The notes under the pieces: model-generated
The model's database searches: none
Seen by the model: only the letters and a program-made list of their open reading frames with translations
What the model was told of the DNA's origin: nothing
In this document: positions 28,301 to 37,233 of the stretch, piece by piece
Position numbering within the stretch: the first letter of the stretch is position 1
How the letters are laid out: each line of letters begins with the position of its first letter
Made by a program: the position numbers and the translations under genes
Source of the DNA: Colwellia sp. BRX10-3
GTDB taxonomy: Bacteria; Pseudomonadota; Gammaproteobacteria; Enterobacterales; Alteromonadaceae
Direction of reading: 5' to 3'
DNA: 64,000 nucleotides
Assembly (NCBI RefSeq): GCF_014077505.1
Contig: NZ_JACGWA010000002.1
Coordinates: 354,938-418,937 of the forward strand

Positions 28301-29871
28301 CGAAAGCTGAGTTGAAGTTTGAAGGCGATACGCCAAGTGCTTCAGTTAACTTTGCTTTTATGCATCAAGACAAACCAGCAAGTCTTGCATTCTCACTTTG
28401 GGTGGATGCGGTTGCTTTTCGCTGCCAACTTCCAAAGCTTGATATGGATATATTGCAGCAAGACCCCGAATTGTTAGCTGGGATACGCACCGCGCGTTTT
28501 ATTGATGAAGTTCGTAACGATAGTACACTCACTGAGAATGTATTCTTGGGGGGCTGGTTGGCTGAATCTATGCTTGCTGGCCTTTGCTGTGAAGCGGTAT
28601 TGAGCCAGAGTACATTAGAGCAAGCATGTAATGCTCTAGTTGATGGCAGTGCACAAGTACCGTTACAAGATATTCCTACTCGCATTTTTCAAACGCTTCC
28701 TGGTGTTGTGGGTGAAGAGGGAGAACAGGATCTACAGCAGAATCTAAGTGAGCTATTAAGCCGATCGGGTGTTCTCGCTAAATTAGTGAAATGGGCAGAA
28801 CTTCTCTGGGATCAACCTGATCACTCATGGCTTAAGTGGGTTAACCAATGTTTCCAAAATACATTAGGTGGGGCTTTGAAGCAAACTGCGATGCAACTGT
28901 GTCAAGATGCTGATGAGCAAGATATTGTATTGGATCTTGATCCGGGTCCGGCACGCCGTGAGCAATTGAAAGAAAACTCTATGGAGATTTGGCTATCCGA
29001 AACCACAGTGGGTGGTGGTGGCATCATTGAGCGAATTCAGCAAGTTTATGGTGAAAACCCAAAACGTTTCTTTGAGCTATTAGACTTCAATCTTCGCGCT
29101 GGTGATTACGAGGTGATGGATAACCATATCTTTCTGTTACTTGAAAAATTGAAAGATGAATCGACGCTGATGCATAGAATGCAGACGATGCGTAATGCTA
29201 GTGATCATCAAAGCCAACTTAGTGCTCAGAATGAGTTGTTTGGTGCTCTGCAAAAGAGTGGCTTTATGACCAGTCATAGCTTCATGTCTGCAGTGAATAC
29301 TCGCCTATTGCGTCCCAAAAGCGACCAATTGCAAGATGAATTGCTGCATGAGTTGCAACATAACTGGCGCGCACAAGAATCACGCTTAGGGATTGAAGTA
29401 CCACAGCGTGTTTATGCCTTTTGCTGTTCTTTGAATACAGTGTTAGATAATAAACTGCCAGGTGCTACGCAAGTACAAGGCGATGCTCAGACTTGGCGAT
29501 TTAACGTTATTAATGGCTTAATTTGGCCTCGAGGTTACGTTGTACGTGATGCTCATCTTACGTATTACAACCCCTACGCCTTTGCCGGACCTACAGAACG
29601 TTTATTGGTAAAGGCGTTTACTGGAGAAATCTGTGCAACCGTCGCGTACTCAGAACCTGATTGGCTAGAAAAATGTCACCACTTACTGGAAATGAAGGGG
29701 CGGTGTGAACTTGTCGCAACACCTGATCAAAAAATCAGTAGTGCACTTGCTGAACTTCTAGTTAAGCCAGTTGATATGTATGGGTTGTTCTTCTACCCGC
29801 GCGTTTCTGCTGTGCGTCGAGATCAGCAAGACTTACATATCCAATTAGAAATTGTGGAGGCGATACAGTGA
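25354..29871 (+). CDS. dpdJ: DpdJ-like large SF2 helicase of the Dpd system
   Basis: At 1505 residues this is the largest gene in the window. Walker A AGTGSGKT lies near 188-195, a four-cysteine zinc site near 290-320 (CPDDSC ... CEFC), DEVH near 379 and the motif V/VI region ATASLEVGFND ... QRKGRAGRQRK near 590-625. The zinc insertion between motifs I and II and the very long C-terminal region (about 700-1505) distinguish it from ordinary DEAD-box proteins. The overall build recalls DrmA of DISARM, but the neighbours are Dpd genes. It overlaps dpdK by 4 bases (GTGA). Confidence 0.8.
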   Translation: MEAYFVPILDELETREAALLTWGNTQGYFSEDELIELIESIVGEAEDPYDVIDEMLAKGLIVSWADVESGEERYRSRMAEGVRLFSTLRQMFPKHAKGDAWKQAATLVSDYRFMRRKRKYPQRNLSIDDVINSLGNSIGLSSSEGDLLKELLRNKSSYYDLAAFQLRACKSVLLGVRSKRPSGSIVCAGTGSGKTLAFYLPALTHIANEKITRRGGHVQALAIYPRNELLKDQFIETWRQVRKLDASLIDKGVPKIRIGAYFGMAPTSAFSVDKMEKGWRNIPGGVVCEYIPCPDDSCTGRMVWHDSDRDNGDERLSCEFCSQTIESDEISLTRNSMHKCPPDLLFTSTEMLNRHMGNPNTRHIFGIGDRIKAPSLILLDEVHTYSGVGGAQVAMLLRRWCHLSKGKPHFVGLSATLEQAPRFFASLTGLKEHFVAEVSPAEGEMEQEGAEYMLALRGDPASSSSLLSTTIQTSMLVKRIMDNGQDPKSSGLFGTRSFVFTDDIDVINRLYFQLLDAEGRKSNGSVNAGKQPLASLRSPVTADDEQFEFGQNWMLSNQIGHSLDTDDRANVKRTSSQDAGVDQEADVIVATASLEVGFNDPTVGAVIQHKAPRDNAQFLQRKGRAGRQRKMRPWTVVVLSDYGRDRMAFQSYEDLFNPELKARRLPVHNSYVMRIQAAFATMDWLSQRSSVVSTSSRGGLWNDLSCPQRGSKRQGAVKKEVEEVLSNPSRSSELVEFVSKALGLNSSNLEHNRLLDSIFWQPPRAIMTAFLPTILRRLTTNWEKNGEQEADNCRKNAPMPEFLPSALFNDLCLPELEINLAGGNQSGYDGSPLMPILQGMRDFAPGRVSKRFAMDHIMQKHWVIPQNFTVPVAGDYQFPITDYCPEERLDLMGECKIETGAGVETIPCYRPYEVKASTPPTEWRLLDTTQAFLNWHTEIRPPVDRDTAELPERNAWRNIFSGIEFFTHHKHRPVEVIRLTTGSKAELKFEGDTPSASVNFAFMHQDKPASLAFSLWVDAVAFRCQLPKLDMDILQQDPELLAGIRTARFIDEVRNDSTLTENVFLGGWLAESMLAGLCCEAVLSQSTLEQACNALVDGSAQVPLQDIPTRIFQTLPGVVGEEGEQDLQQNLSELLSRSGVLAKLVKWAELLWDQPDHSWLKWVNQCFQNTLGGALKQTAMQLCQDADEQDIVLDLDPGPARREQLKENSMEIWLSETTVGGGGIIERIQQVYGENPKRFFELLDFNLRAGDYEVMDNHIFLLLEKLKDESTLMHRMQTMRNASDHQSQLSAQNELFGALQKSGFMTSHSFMSAVNTRLLRPKSDQLQDELLHELQHNWRAQESRLGIEVPQRVYAFCCSLNTVLDNKLPGATQVQGDAQTWRFNVINGLIWPRGYVVRDAHLTYYNPYAFAGPTERLLVKAFTGEICATVAYSEPDWLEKCHHLLEMKGRCELVATPDQKISSALAELLVKPVDMYGLFFYPRVSAVRRDQQDLHIQLEIVEAIQ

Positions 29872-30419
29872 CCGTAAGACGTATTTTTAAATCGAGAATA
29901 TCTCGGCAGAATGAGATCCTAGATGTACTCAGTTCTTTATTTGTGACAGAGGTGATCCAGCCAAGTTCGACGTTCTGGTTGGTTTCTCCTTGGGTGACAG
30001 ACTTAGAATTGTTAGACAACCGAACAGGAAACTTTGATTACGTTGAGCCTGCATGGGGTCAACGTATGGTGCAGATTACCGAATTGATTAGTCGAATGCT
30101 TGCTAACGGAGGACGTTTAAACTTAGTGACAAATTATGACTCTCATAATGATCGCTTTTTGCGCCAACTTAAAGAGCGAGTTCATAACTATGGGGTAAGT
30201 GATCGCCTCATGATAGTACGTAAACACCAATTGCATACCAAGGGCATCCTAGGTAGCAACTTTTACCTAAATGGCTCAATGAATTTGACCCGTGGTGGAG
30301 TTGAATTTAACGATGAGCAAATCAACTTAGATATTGGTAAAGAGGCCATTGCTGATGCTGAATTACACTTCATTAAATACTATGGTTCTGACGTGATGGC
30401 AGAAGGAGGGGTATCATGA
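29868..30419 (+). CDS. dpdK: DpdK-like phospholipase D-fold protein of the Dpd system
   Basis: The start is a GTG overlapping the dpdJ stop. The 183-residue product has a single PLD motif: His123-x-Lys125 followed by G-S-x-N at 136-139 (HTKGILGS ... LNGSMNLT). The Asp normally found four residues after the Lys appears to be Ser130. PLD proteins with one HKD motif act as dimers and include nucleases such as NucA/BfiI. It is the most obvious nuclease candidate of the restriction block, although the missing Asp leaves activity open. It overlaps the next gene by 4 bases (ATGA). Confidence 0.8.
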   Translation: MTVRRIFKSRISRQNEILDVLSSLFVTEVIQPSSTFWLVSPWVTDLELLDNRTGNFDYVEPAWGQRMVQITELISRMLANGGRLNLVTNYDSHNDRFLRQLKERVHNYGVSDRLMIVRKHQLHTKGILGSNFYLNGSMNLTRGGVEFNDEQINLDIGKEAIADAELHFIKYYGSDVMAEGGVS

Positions 30420-32734
30420 GCATTCCACAAAAACACAACTTTCTTCAGCGTTTTTATCCGGAAAACTCCCCTATTTCGTGGTCAAAAATTTATAACAGAA
30501 CCTTAGAACAGGAGGTACTTGCTAAACTCGAACCTTGGATAGACAACGTTGTCCAAGGGCGGTTTCCAGTTATTTTGCCTAGAGAAATGGTTAATGGAGA
30601 GATGTGCTGGTATGCACTTACCGACACTGAACCTGCCCTGGTTGAACTGGGAGAGTTGTTGATCGCTCATGTGGGGGATTCTTATACTGACTTTGTAAAT
30701 CAACCTTATCACCTTGATCCTAACGATTCGGTTGAATTGGCTATGATCGAGGCGTATTCAGGCCTGCGGTCATTCAAAGTATTCCGTTTCACAGTCACGG
30801 CCCAAGATAAGCAAAAAGAGGAACGTATTCGGCAAGTCTTTAATGCACTTGAGATATTGCGTAAGCAATTGGCAAGTCGACCAGCGCGAAGGTTAAATTT
30901 GGTTCGACACCGTGGGCGTATCTTACGAGATATAAATATCGCGCTCTATCGTCAGGATGGTAAACGTGCACATCAATATTTAACTGAGTTGCGTCGTGCG
31001 GGTGGTATTGGTGAGCAAAACGAGTTGTTCCTAGAATTACGCTGCTATGCGATTGATGGTAATTGGGAAAAAATCATCGACCACCCCAAGTTACGCATTG
31101 TAATGGATCTACCGAGACCCCGCGTGCTAAGCGAAGCTTTGATTGAAGCGGTCTACGGCTATCAATTGTTTGGCATGGAAGTACAGCAAGATCTTGATGG
31201 GCAGCGCCAGTTGTTTGAGTCGAATCTTGCTAAGTCATATCGAGGGCTGTTTTTAACTACACAGAAGTTAACCTCACCAAATGCGGTAAAAGCGTACCTT
31301 CTTTGGTTACTGTCAGATAAAAATATCGATCCTAAGCTAGCACGTCGTAAAGCGGATAAATTAGCTAAAAGTGTACAGTGTCATTCTGACGGAGACCGAT
31401 TGTGGATCGATAGGTTGTTGGCTGAGTTTGCCCATCCACAAGAGCAAGTACCTGAGCATACGGTTGCCTCTCAATATTCACAGGCCACAACGTTAGATGA
31501 TTTTCAGCATCTGAGTTTGAAGGCGGATGAAGATCCTCAATTGGTGATTGATGAATTAGTGGAAGGCCAATGGATCGATGTTCCTAGAGAAAAAGTTGTA
31601 GCTCTTGCCCTAAAATGTGCTTCGTATCTAGCTTCACCCGAGGCGGCTCAGCAAGCAAATAGCTTGTTAAATGAACTGAGTGAAGAGTTACAGAAGCAGT
31701 TATTAGGGAAACCTGTTTACGCGAAATTTGCCTCTGAAGTACGCATACAGTTGCAGGGACAAGGTAATGAAATCACCACTTGGCATGATTGGCTTGCTCA
31801 ACTAATTGAAGATCCAAATTGGCGGGGGGCAAAAGCAATTGCCGAGGAAGGCTCACAGCATTGGTCAGAAGAGGCAATGAATTGTGCTCGATTTGTGGAA
31901 TTAATAGAGTGTTGTGCGGGCAGTGACGACCAACGTGCTGCTCAGGCTTTACGAGATCATCTTACATCATTGGCGACATGGTTGTTCAACCGCGAGTCAA
32001 GCAATCGATGGCAATCGGTGTGGATGATTTTGATCGAGTTATTGGCTCTGGATGAAAACACTTCTCAAGAGGATATGATTTTTGTGACTGATCTTGCTCG
32101 TGGATGTTTACAGGGAACAGTAACCACTAAAGAATACAGTGTTCTGATTGAGTATATGACACTAATGCAAGGTGCATGCGGTGCTGGTTCGTCAGTTGCA
32201 GATATTTGGCTAGATATGCTTGAATTACTTGTTTTGTATCCCTGCCTCAAAGCATCGGATCGTGAAGAGCTATTTCTTTCGGTATTCAACTCATTCTCGG
32301 TAAGTCCTTTGCGTTATTCGTACACTCAATGGCAGGCGTTAATTCAGCTTTGTTGTGAGATTGGTGTACCCCTCGCTATACCTGAGGTGGCGGTTCCAAA
32401 TGAACGAAGTGAAGAACAGCAGATATCGACCGTAGATCTTAATGGTAAGAGAATAGCAATCTATACCTTGACCGAGTCGGTAGCGCATCGAGTAAGGGAT
32501 AAGCTACTTGAACTATTTCCTGATGCAGATGTACGAATTAACAGTGATAAGGTAGCAACTGAAAAATTGAAAGTTTTGGCGAGAGAATCAGATTATTTCA
32601 TTTTTTCTTGGCTAAGTTCCGCTCATCAAGCATTCTACGCGATTAAAGCAGAGAGAAAAAATAGGCCTTTACTACAGCCTAGAGGTAAAGGAAGTTCTAG
32701 TATGCTGAGCTGTATTCTAGATTGCTCGAATTGA
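30416..32734 (+). CDS. dpdD: DpdD-like protein of the Dpd system
   Basis: The 772-residue product is soluble and mostly helical (residues 150-640 look like helical repeats). A C-terminal alpha/beta segment begins near VDLNGKRIAIYTLTESVAHRV (about 672-692) and ends with FSWLSSAHQAFYAI. The latter resembles a Rossmann-like domain and contains no recognisable catalytic motif. It is the last gene of the coupled dpdG-H-I-J-K-D block. The DpdD name comes from size and from being the one large component otherwise missing; the identification is less sure than for dpdA, B, E, F, J and K. Confidence 0.62.
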   Translation: MSIPQKHNFLQRFYPENSPISWSKIYNRTLEQEVLAKLEPWIDNVVQGRFPVILPREMVNGEMCWYALTDTEPALVELGELLIAHVGDSYTDFVNQPYHLDPNDSVELAMIEAYSGLRSFKVFRFTVTAQDKQKEERIRQVFNALEILRKQLASRPARRLNLVRHRGRILRDINIALYRQDGKRAHQYLTELRRAGGIGEQNELFLELRCYAIDGNWEKIIDHPKLRIVMDLPRPRVLSEALIEAVYGYQLFGMEVQQDLDGQRQLFESNLAKSYRGLFLTTQKLTSPNAVKAYLLWLLSDKNIDPKLARRKADKLAKSVQCHSDGDRLWIDRLLAEFAHPQEQVPEHTVASQYSQATTLDDFQHLSLKADEDPQLVIDELVEGQWIDVPREKVVALALKCASYLASPEAAQQANSLLNELSEELQKQLLGKPVYAKFASEVRIQLQGQGNEITTWHDWLAQLIEDPNWRGAKAIAEEGSQHWSEEAMNCARFVELIECCAGSDDQRAAQALRDHLTSLATWLFNRESSNRWQSVWMILIELLALDENTSQEDMIFVTDLARGCLQGTVTTKEYSVLIEYMTLMQGACGAGSSVADIWLDMLELLVLYPCLKASDREELFLSVFNSFSVSPLRYSYTQWQALIQLCCEIGVPLAIPEVAVPNERSEEQQISTVDLNGKRIAIYTLTESVAHRVRDKLLELFPDADVRINSDKVATEKLKVLARESDYFIFSWLSSAHQAFYAIKAERKNRPLLQPRGKGSSSMLSCILDCSN

Positions 32735-32896
32735 ATAAATCAATAACCAATAAAGCGTAGGTCTATTGCTATTGTAAGGGGGAAGATACTCATAATACTT
32801 GCATACTAATAATCCAAGTATTTGGAATCTATTACTTAAATTTAGCATCGTCTATTAATAAATGTGTGATGGAAAGGCGAGTCCGTCAATTGTGAG

Positions 32897-32944
32897 GTCT
32901 ATAAATAAGAATATAGACGGTGAAGGGTAATCCAGCCGTCTATA
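32897..32944. terminator. Three-armed hairpin between convergent dpdD and queC
   Basis: Three segments can pair in alternative ways: GTCTATA (32897-32903), TATAGACGG (32912-32920) and CCGTCTATA (32936-32944). The second and third form a perfect 9-bp stem with a 15-nt loop; the first and second form a 7-bp stem. There is no long U tract on either strand, but the position between two convergent transcripts suggests termination or mRNA end protection. Confidence 0.5.
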
Positions 32945-32987
32945 AATATATTTGGATGTTCTAGACTATTTTTTATACTAGTCCTGC

Positions 32988-33644
32988 TTAACTGTATTTT
33001 ATTGGGTCGATTGACTTGTTGACTTCAAAAGCCTCAAGTCGTTCAACACAGGAACCACAAGTCCCACAGGCTTTTTCTAACCCCTTATAACAAGTCCATG
33101 TTTTTGAGTAGTCTAAGTCCATTTTGATGCCATCTTTTAAAATACCAATTTTATCAGTTTTTAGATAAGGCGCATGAACATATACAGGTTCAAAGTTAGC
33201 TACTTTTGATGCCTGGTCCATAACTTTGACGAATTCAGGTCTACAATCGGGGTAAATTAAATGATCACCAGAGTGCGCACCATACCAAACACCTTCTGCT
33301 TCGATGTCTACAGCGTAACCAATGGCTAAAGAGATGAGAATCATGTTTCGGTTGGGTACCACAGTCGATTTCATATTATCGGCTTCATAATGGCCATCAG
33401 GGACATTAATATCGTCAGAAACTAGTGACGAACTGGTAAATAATGTTGAGATAGATTTTATATCTAAAATTTTGTGTGGGATATTCAGTTCAGCACAAAC
33501 ATCTTTCGCATATATCAGTTCTTTATTGTGCTTTTGACCATAGTCAAACGACAAAGCATATACGTCAAAACCTTCTTTTACTGCTTTGTTTAAAGCAGTA
33601 AAAGAGTCCATGCCTCCAGAATATATAACAACAAGCTTTTTCAT
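32988..33644 (-). CDS. queC: 7-cyano-7-deazaguanine (preQ0) synthase QueC
   Basis: The 218-residue ATP-dependent enzyme turns 7-carboxy-7-deazaguanine into preQ0. The PP-loop SGGMDS (residues 9-14) binds ATP, and the C-terminal zinc site is Cys185, Cys193, Cys196 and Cys199 ([15 protein letters not shown]). Length and motifs are standard. It is the last gene of the minus-strand operon queD-dpdC-dpdA-dpdB-queC, 20 bp after dpdB, so preQ0 is made next to the proteins that insert it into DNA. Confidence 0.96.
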   Translation of the reverse strand: MKKLVVIYSGGMDSFTALNKAVKEGFDVYALSFDYGQKHNKELIYAKDVCAELNIPHKILDIKSISTLFTSSSLVSDDINVPDGHYEADNMKSTVVPNRNMILISLAIGYAVDIEAEGVWYGAHSGDHLIYPDCRPEFVKVMDQASKVANFEPVYVHAPYLKTDKIGILKDGIKMDLDYSKTWTCYKGLEKACGTCGSCVERLEAFEVNKSIDPIKYS

Positions 33645-33664
33645 TTCTTAAATTCCCTTCCTAA

Positions 33665-34864
33665 TTAGCTAAAGTAAACATCGTAATCTGTCTTAAACCC
33701 TTTAGCCACTTCATAAATTTTTAATAAGTTTCCTGCAAATAACTGCTTCTCTGAGGTCGTATTTTGAAAATCATGCCACCTTCGAGAAAACTTTATATCA
33801 TCACCACCTTCTTCATCACTTCTTATAAGTCCCAAATTCCATGATGTTTTACTGAAATGGCATTTATTAGATATAAGCTTTAATTCTTGAGTAAAAAATT
33901 CAATAGTGGGGATGTTTACTGTGTTCAAAGGTTTGTCTTCGAGAAATACTCTTATCATGTGGCGACATAGAAATGAGAAACCAAATATGCTTGTTCCATG
34001 AATGATATAAGTATCTTTCATGCTTTTAGAGGTGTTTTTCCATTCATTTTCGAACACTATTGTAACCGCTATCCAAAAGTTATTAATTATTTGAGCAAAC
34101 AACTGCTTTGATTCTTTTGTTAAGTCTTGATGAACTCTTACGTTAATAGACTTCAAGATCATTCTTTCGACGTTAGAAACAAACTCAGTAATTGATGATT
34201 CAGCAATTTTTCCTAAAGGGTTGCCATTTGATTTAATAAGCCCTTTTAAAGGAGGCGTTCCATTTTTATTATCTCCAAAACCAAGTTCCTCTGAAATAGA
34301 TAGAGGAAAGGCCTTTATAGCTAATGCTGGAGGCTTATAAATGTCATCATTGAGTGCTAAAGCATTTAACTGAACTGATGTTAATGGCTTGCCTAAATTC
34401 AGAATTAAAAATTGCTGAATATAGTCATTTTCATCCTCAGAGATGAAAATAGAAACCGGGAGAGGGTAGCTATCATGAAAGCTATTCTTTACTCCTCCGG
34501 AGCGTTGTTGGCCATCTACAATCGAACCAGGTAACTCTTGTGATGGAGATTCAGGGAAGTATGGAACTTCCAAATGCCCGAACTCAGTTTGTCCATCTAA
34601 CGGAGTAAAAGTTACAGACTTATTAAACCCAATAACGAGATTTGCCAAAATAGTAGATTTAGGAGATTCAACGTAATCTTTTATAGACTCAATATGTTTT
34701 GGTAGTTCGCTTCTTTGATATCCATGGATATATTTACCTTCCCTTGTTATATGGACGATTTTAGCGATATCTCTTACTTTTTTGCCTTCTACCCAACCAG
34801 AAAATACAGTGACGTTATTAACAACTTTTTTAATTACTTGGATTTTTAAAATGACTGGTTTCAT
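33665..34864 (-). CDS. dpdB: DpdB, DndB/ParB-like ATPase of 7-deazaguanine insertion
   Basis: The 399-residue protein carries the DGQHR-type motif as Asp117-Gly-Gln-Gln-Arg121 (SIVDGQQRSGG), typical of the DndB/ParB-like family. In the Salmonella Montevideo island, DpdB acts with DpdA and ATP hydrolysis to exchange guanine for preQ0 in DNA. It overlaps dpdA by one base and precedes queC by 20 bp. The DGQQR variant is a common form of the motif. No fusion or truncation is seen. Confidence 0.88.
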   Translation of the reverse strand: MKPVILKIQVIKKVVNNVTVFSGWVEGKKVRDIAKIVHITREGKYIHGYQRSELPKHIESIKDYVESPKSTILANLVIGFNKSVTFTPLDGQTEFGHLEVPYFPESPSQELPGSIVDGQQRSGGVKNSFHDSYPLPVSIFISEDENDYIQQFLILNLGKPLTSVQLNALALNDDIYKPPALAIKAFPLSISEELGFGDNKNGTPPLKGLIKSNGNPLGKIAESSITEFVSNVERMILKSINVRVHQDLTKESKQLFAQIINNFWIAVTIVFENEWKNTSKSMKDTYIIHGTSIFGFSFLCRHMIRVFLEDKPLNTVNIPTIEFFTQELKLISNKCHFSKTSWNLGLIRSDEEGGDDIKFSRRWHDFQNTTSEKQLFAGNLLKIYEVAKGFKTDYDVYFS

Positions 34865-36276
34865 TATTTATTAGCCTTAATCATCGTACTTTTCATGTCA
34901 TTAATAACTTTATCTTTATGTTTTGTCACCATCGCTAAGTTATGTATACCTCTGCGACGGTTTGTTTGGTTAGAGCGAAAAATGATGTTCATTATTCCAC
35001 TTTCACAAACTCCGCATGTACAAGTTTTCCATGGCCTTTCTAACAAAAACTTTTTAACTCTTAACTTGTCCTTGTTTAGGATAGCTTGTTTAACTGGCGT
35101 TATTTCTGCTAAATGATCTGCCGTAGTTACTTTTTCATAAGCCATTAGCGCCTTAAATGTAGCGTCAAAGTGTTCGCCGGTTACGTCATATTGTTTTAAT
35201 TTTTTAATACAATCAGTTTCAAGCCTTTTTACACATTCATTTGTAGATAGTGCATTGTTGGAAAGGTCTATATCAATTTCATTATTGTTTAGCATTTTAA
35301 CTACTAGGCTTCGAATTTCATGGCGATGTTTATCAATTAATTTTTGAACATTATCATGATCACATTGACGGATTCTTATTGATAAGGATTGAATAAGCTC
35401 ATGAGCATCATTATTGAATTCAAAGTATTTGCCAGCTTTAATGCCTTGCATTAGTGGGGACGTACTATCTGCACTAGTTACACCATATTTTGCGTATGCA
35501 GGGATATTCTCAAATCTACAGATTCCCAGTAAGTGAAATTGCGTCTCTTTCTTTTTAATAGAAGAGAGGGTTTCTAATAAATCTAATAAGTCAGGCGTTT
35601 TTGATTTGATCATACCGCCAATTGTAATATGAGTGTATCCGATCTCTTCTAGTTTTTTCACTGAGCTAATAAAAGACTCTTTGCTAAAACCATGAGCTAC
35701 GCCATAAGGAATGAAAGACTTACCTTTAGAAGTATTAAGAACCTTAGAGCGCTCTAAAAATAGCTCGGCATTATCTAGAGTTATCTTTATTCTACGCTCT
35801 GCTTCTCTTATATCTGCGTAGTCCATACCTTTTAATGCTTCATCATCCTTGGCATAAGGGAATACGATGTGATCGAGTGATATTCCGCAATCGAATCCTC
35901 CACGGTCATAGAATTCAATTAACTCATCAATTGTGAAAGGTGGCTCAGGCTCATTTACATAATCAAATGCGCCACAATCACCCATAAGCAAGACATTCTC
36001 AAATTTATCTTGGTTTAACCTTAGAAATTTCTTAGCACCATAATAATAGAAGTCTTCAGTGAGCTCTTGAGTGTAGTACTTACCTTTCTTTTGCATAGTG
36101 CCAACACCAGCTAATGAAACAAGCATACCGTTGTAAGGTAATTCTTTTAATATTTCATGTGGGTAGGCATCATCATCATATTTACGATGATGCTTGGTTT
36201 TTTCGTTGGTAATACCATTAAATTTAGGGTCGACAAAATCTAAGTTGTCTGGAAAATAATAATTAAAAGTTGTCAC
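34864..36276 (-). CDS. dpdA: DpdA, DNA guanine transglycosylase (TGT homologue)
   Basis: This 470-residue protein is a tRNA-guanine transglycosylase relative that puts preQ0 into DNA. Likely active-site aspartates are Asp100 in LLMGDCGAF (matching the D-S-G-G-F motif of TGT) and Asp269 in VTSADSTSP (matching the TGT nucleophile region). The zinc site is Cys418, Cys420, Cys423 and His444 (CTCGVC ... RRGIHN), spaced as in TGT. The long helical segment of about 300-400 before the zinc site is typical of DpdA and not of tRNA enzymes. Context with dpdB, dpdC and preQ0 genes makes the DNA substrate much more likely than tRNA. Confidence 0.93.
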   Translation of the reverse strand: MTTFNYYFPDNLDFVDPKFNGITNEKTKHHRKYDDDAYPHEILKELPYNGMLVSLAGVGTMQKKGKYYTQELTEDFYYYGAKKFLRLNQDKFENVLLMGDCGAFDYVNEPEPPFTIDELIEFYDRGGFDCGISLDHIVFPYAKDDEALKGMDYADIREAERRIKITLDNAELFLERSKVLNTSKGKSFIPYGVAHGFSKESFISSVKKLEEIGYTHITIGGMIKSKTPDLLDLLETLSSIKKKETQFHLLGICRFENIPAYAKYGVTSADSTSPLMQGIKAGKYFEFNNDAHELIQSLSIRIRQCDHDNVQKLIDKHRHEIRSLVVKMLNNNEIDIDLSNNALSTNECVKRLETDCIKKLKQYDVTGEHFDATFKALMAYEKVTTADHLAEITPVKQAILNKDKLRVKKFLLERPWKTCTCGVCESGIMNIIFRSNQTNRRRGIHNLAMVTKHKDKVINDMKSTMIKANK

Positions 36277-36310
36277 GTTAAACCTATGTATTATGGATAG
36301 TTATAAAAAA

Positions 36311-37231
36311 TTATTGGAGTTTTATTTTATTCAATAGCTTAGTAAATCGCTTTTGTTCACACGCTAAGTTCTTACTTCTTAGTCTTTTCAGTAACATTGT
36401 TGCTGATGTTTTAAATCCTTGATTAACTTCTAACTCTTTTATAATAAAGTTGTTAATCTCATCATCAGAAAGCTTTTGACGATTATTAACGGGTAGTTTC
36501 ACCGATGTTTTTTGAAGGTGATTGTATTTATCAATAATATGGTTAGGGCTAAATTCTTTAACACTACCTTGCTCTAATAAATACTTTGCTAACCTTATAT
36601 TTAAAGACACTCGCCCGCCTTTTAGGGTGCTACAAAAATCAGCGCTGGATTCTAAGAAATAGGGCATGAGTATTTTATCTATATTATGCTTACTTGAAAT
36701 AATAAAAAGGTTGTTATTTGTAAGCTTTTTATCTAAAACTAACTCTTTTAGTTCATCCTGTATTACTCTTAAATAATCAGGAGAGGTAGCTATAAAAAAC
36801 ACGTCATCAACGTTCGTTGAAACCAATGAATGAAGCGATTGGCACTTAAAATTATCGCTATTCCTTACTTGATGTAAATTCTTCCACCATTCACTATTCG
36901 ATAATCCTGTTCTATTTATTGAATTTTCACTTCCACTTGAAAACGTCGCATCATAAGAGCCAATATGTGATGAACTATGAATTAATCCATAACCTGCGGA
37001 TAGTACCCACAAGTCTAGATTTGGAACTACAATGCTTGTAGCAACCTTCCAATGGTCACCAGCATAAACTTCATTTGCTGGAACCTTTTGAACAGCATTT
37101 TCAAGCTGTTCAAGCCAAGCACTAACTATACTTTGAGAGTTATTCTCTCTTATTAAGTTCTCTAATGTCACTTTACCCTGAATACTAGATTTTTTAAGGT
37201 TTGTGCAGTTAGTGATTAAGTGGATTTTCAA
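36311..37231 (-). CDS. dpdC: DpdC-like preQ0-DNA processing protein
   Basis: The 306-residue protein starts MKIHLITNCTNLKK and contains a long N-terminal alpha/beta domain (AGDHWKVATSIVVPNLDLWVL ... SAGYGLI) that resembles the DUF6884 class. In Salmonella Montevideo, DpdC is needed to turn preQ0 in DNA into the amide form (ADG). It lies between queD (2-bp gap) and dpdA (34-bp gap). The last ~90 residues are a basic helical domain. The assignment is by domain pattern plus position directly beside dpdA. Confidence 0.78.
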   Translation of the reverse strand: MKIHLITNCTNLKKSSIQGKVTLENLIRENNSQSIVSAWLEQLENAVQKVPANEVYAGDHWKVATSIVVPNLDLWVLSAGYGLIHSSSHIGSYDATFSSGSENSINRTGLSNSEWWKNLHQVRNSDNFKCQSLHSLVSTNVDDVFFIATSPDYLRVIQDELKELVLDKKLTNNNLFIISSKHNIDKILMPYFLESSADFCSTLKGGRVSLNIRLAKYLLEQGSVKEFSPNHIIDKYNHLQKTSVKLPVNNRQKLSDDEINNFIIKELEVNQGFKTSATMLLKRLRSKNLACEQKRFTKLLNKIKLQ

Positions 37232-37233
37232 AG

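Noticed and set aside
25354..29871. DrmA of a DISARM system
   Set aside because: The helicase with a zinc insert is similar in build, but no DrmB, DrmC or methyltransferase is present and the neighbours are preQ0 and Dpd genes.
33665..34864. Dnd phosphorothioation protein DndB
   Set aside because: The DGQQR motif fits the same superfamily, but dndA, C, D and E are absent and the gene overlaps the TGT-like dpdA.
34864..36276. Queuosine tRNA-guanine transglycosylase (tgt)
   Set aside because: The zinc site and aspartates are shared, but length, the long insert and linkage to dpdB and dpdC favour the DNA enzyme.
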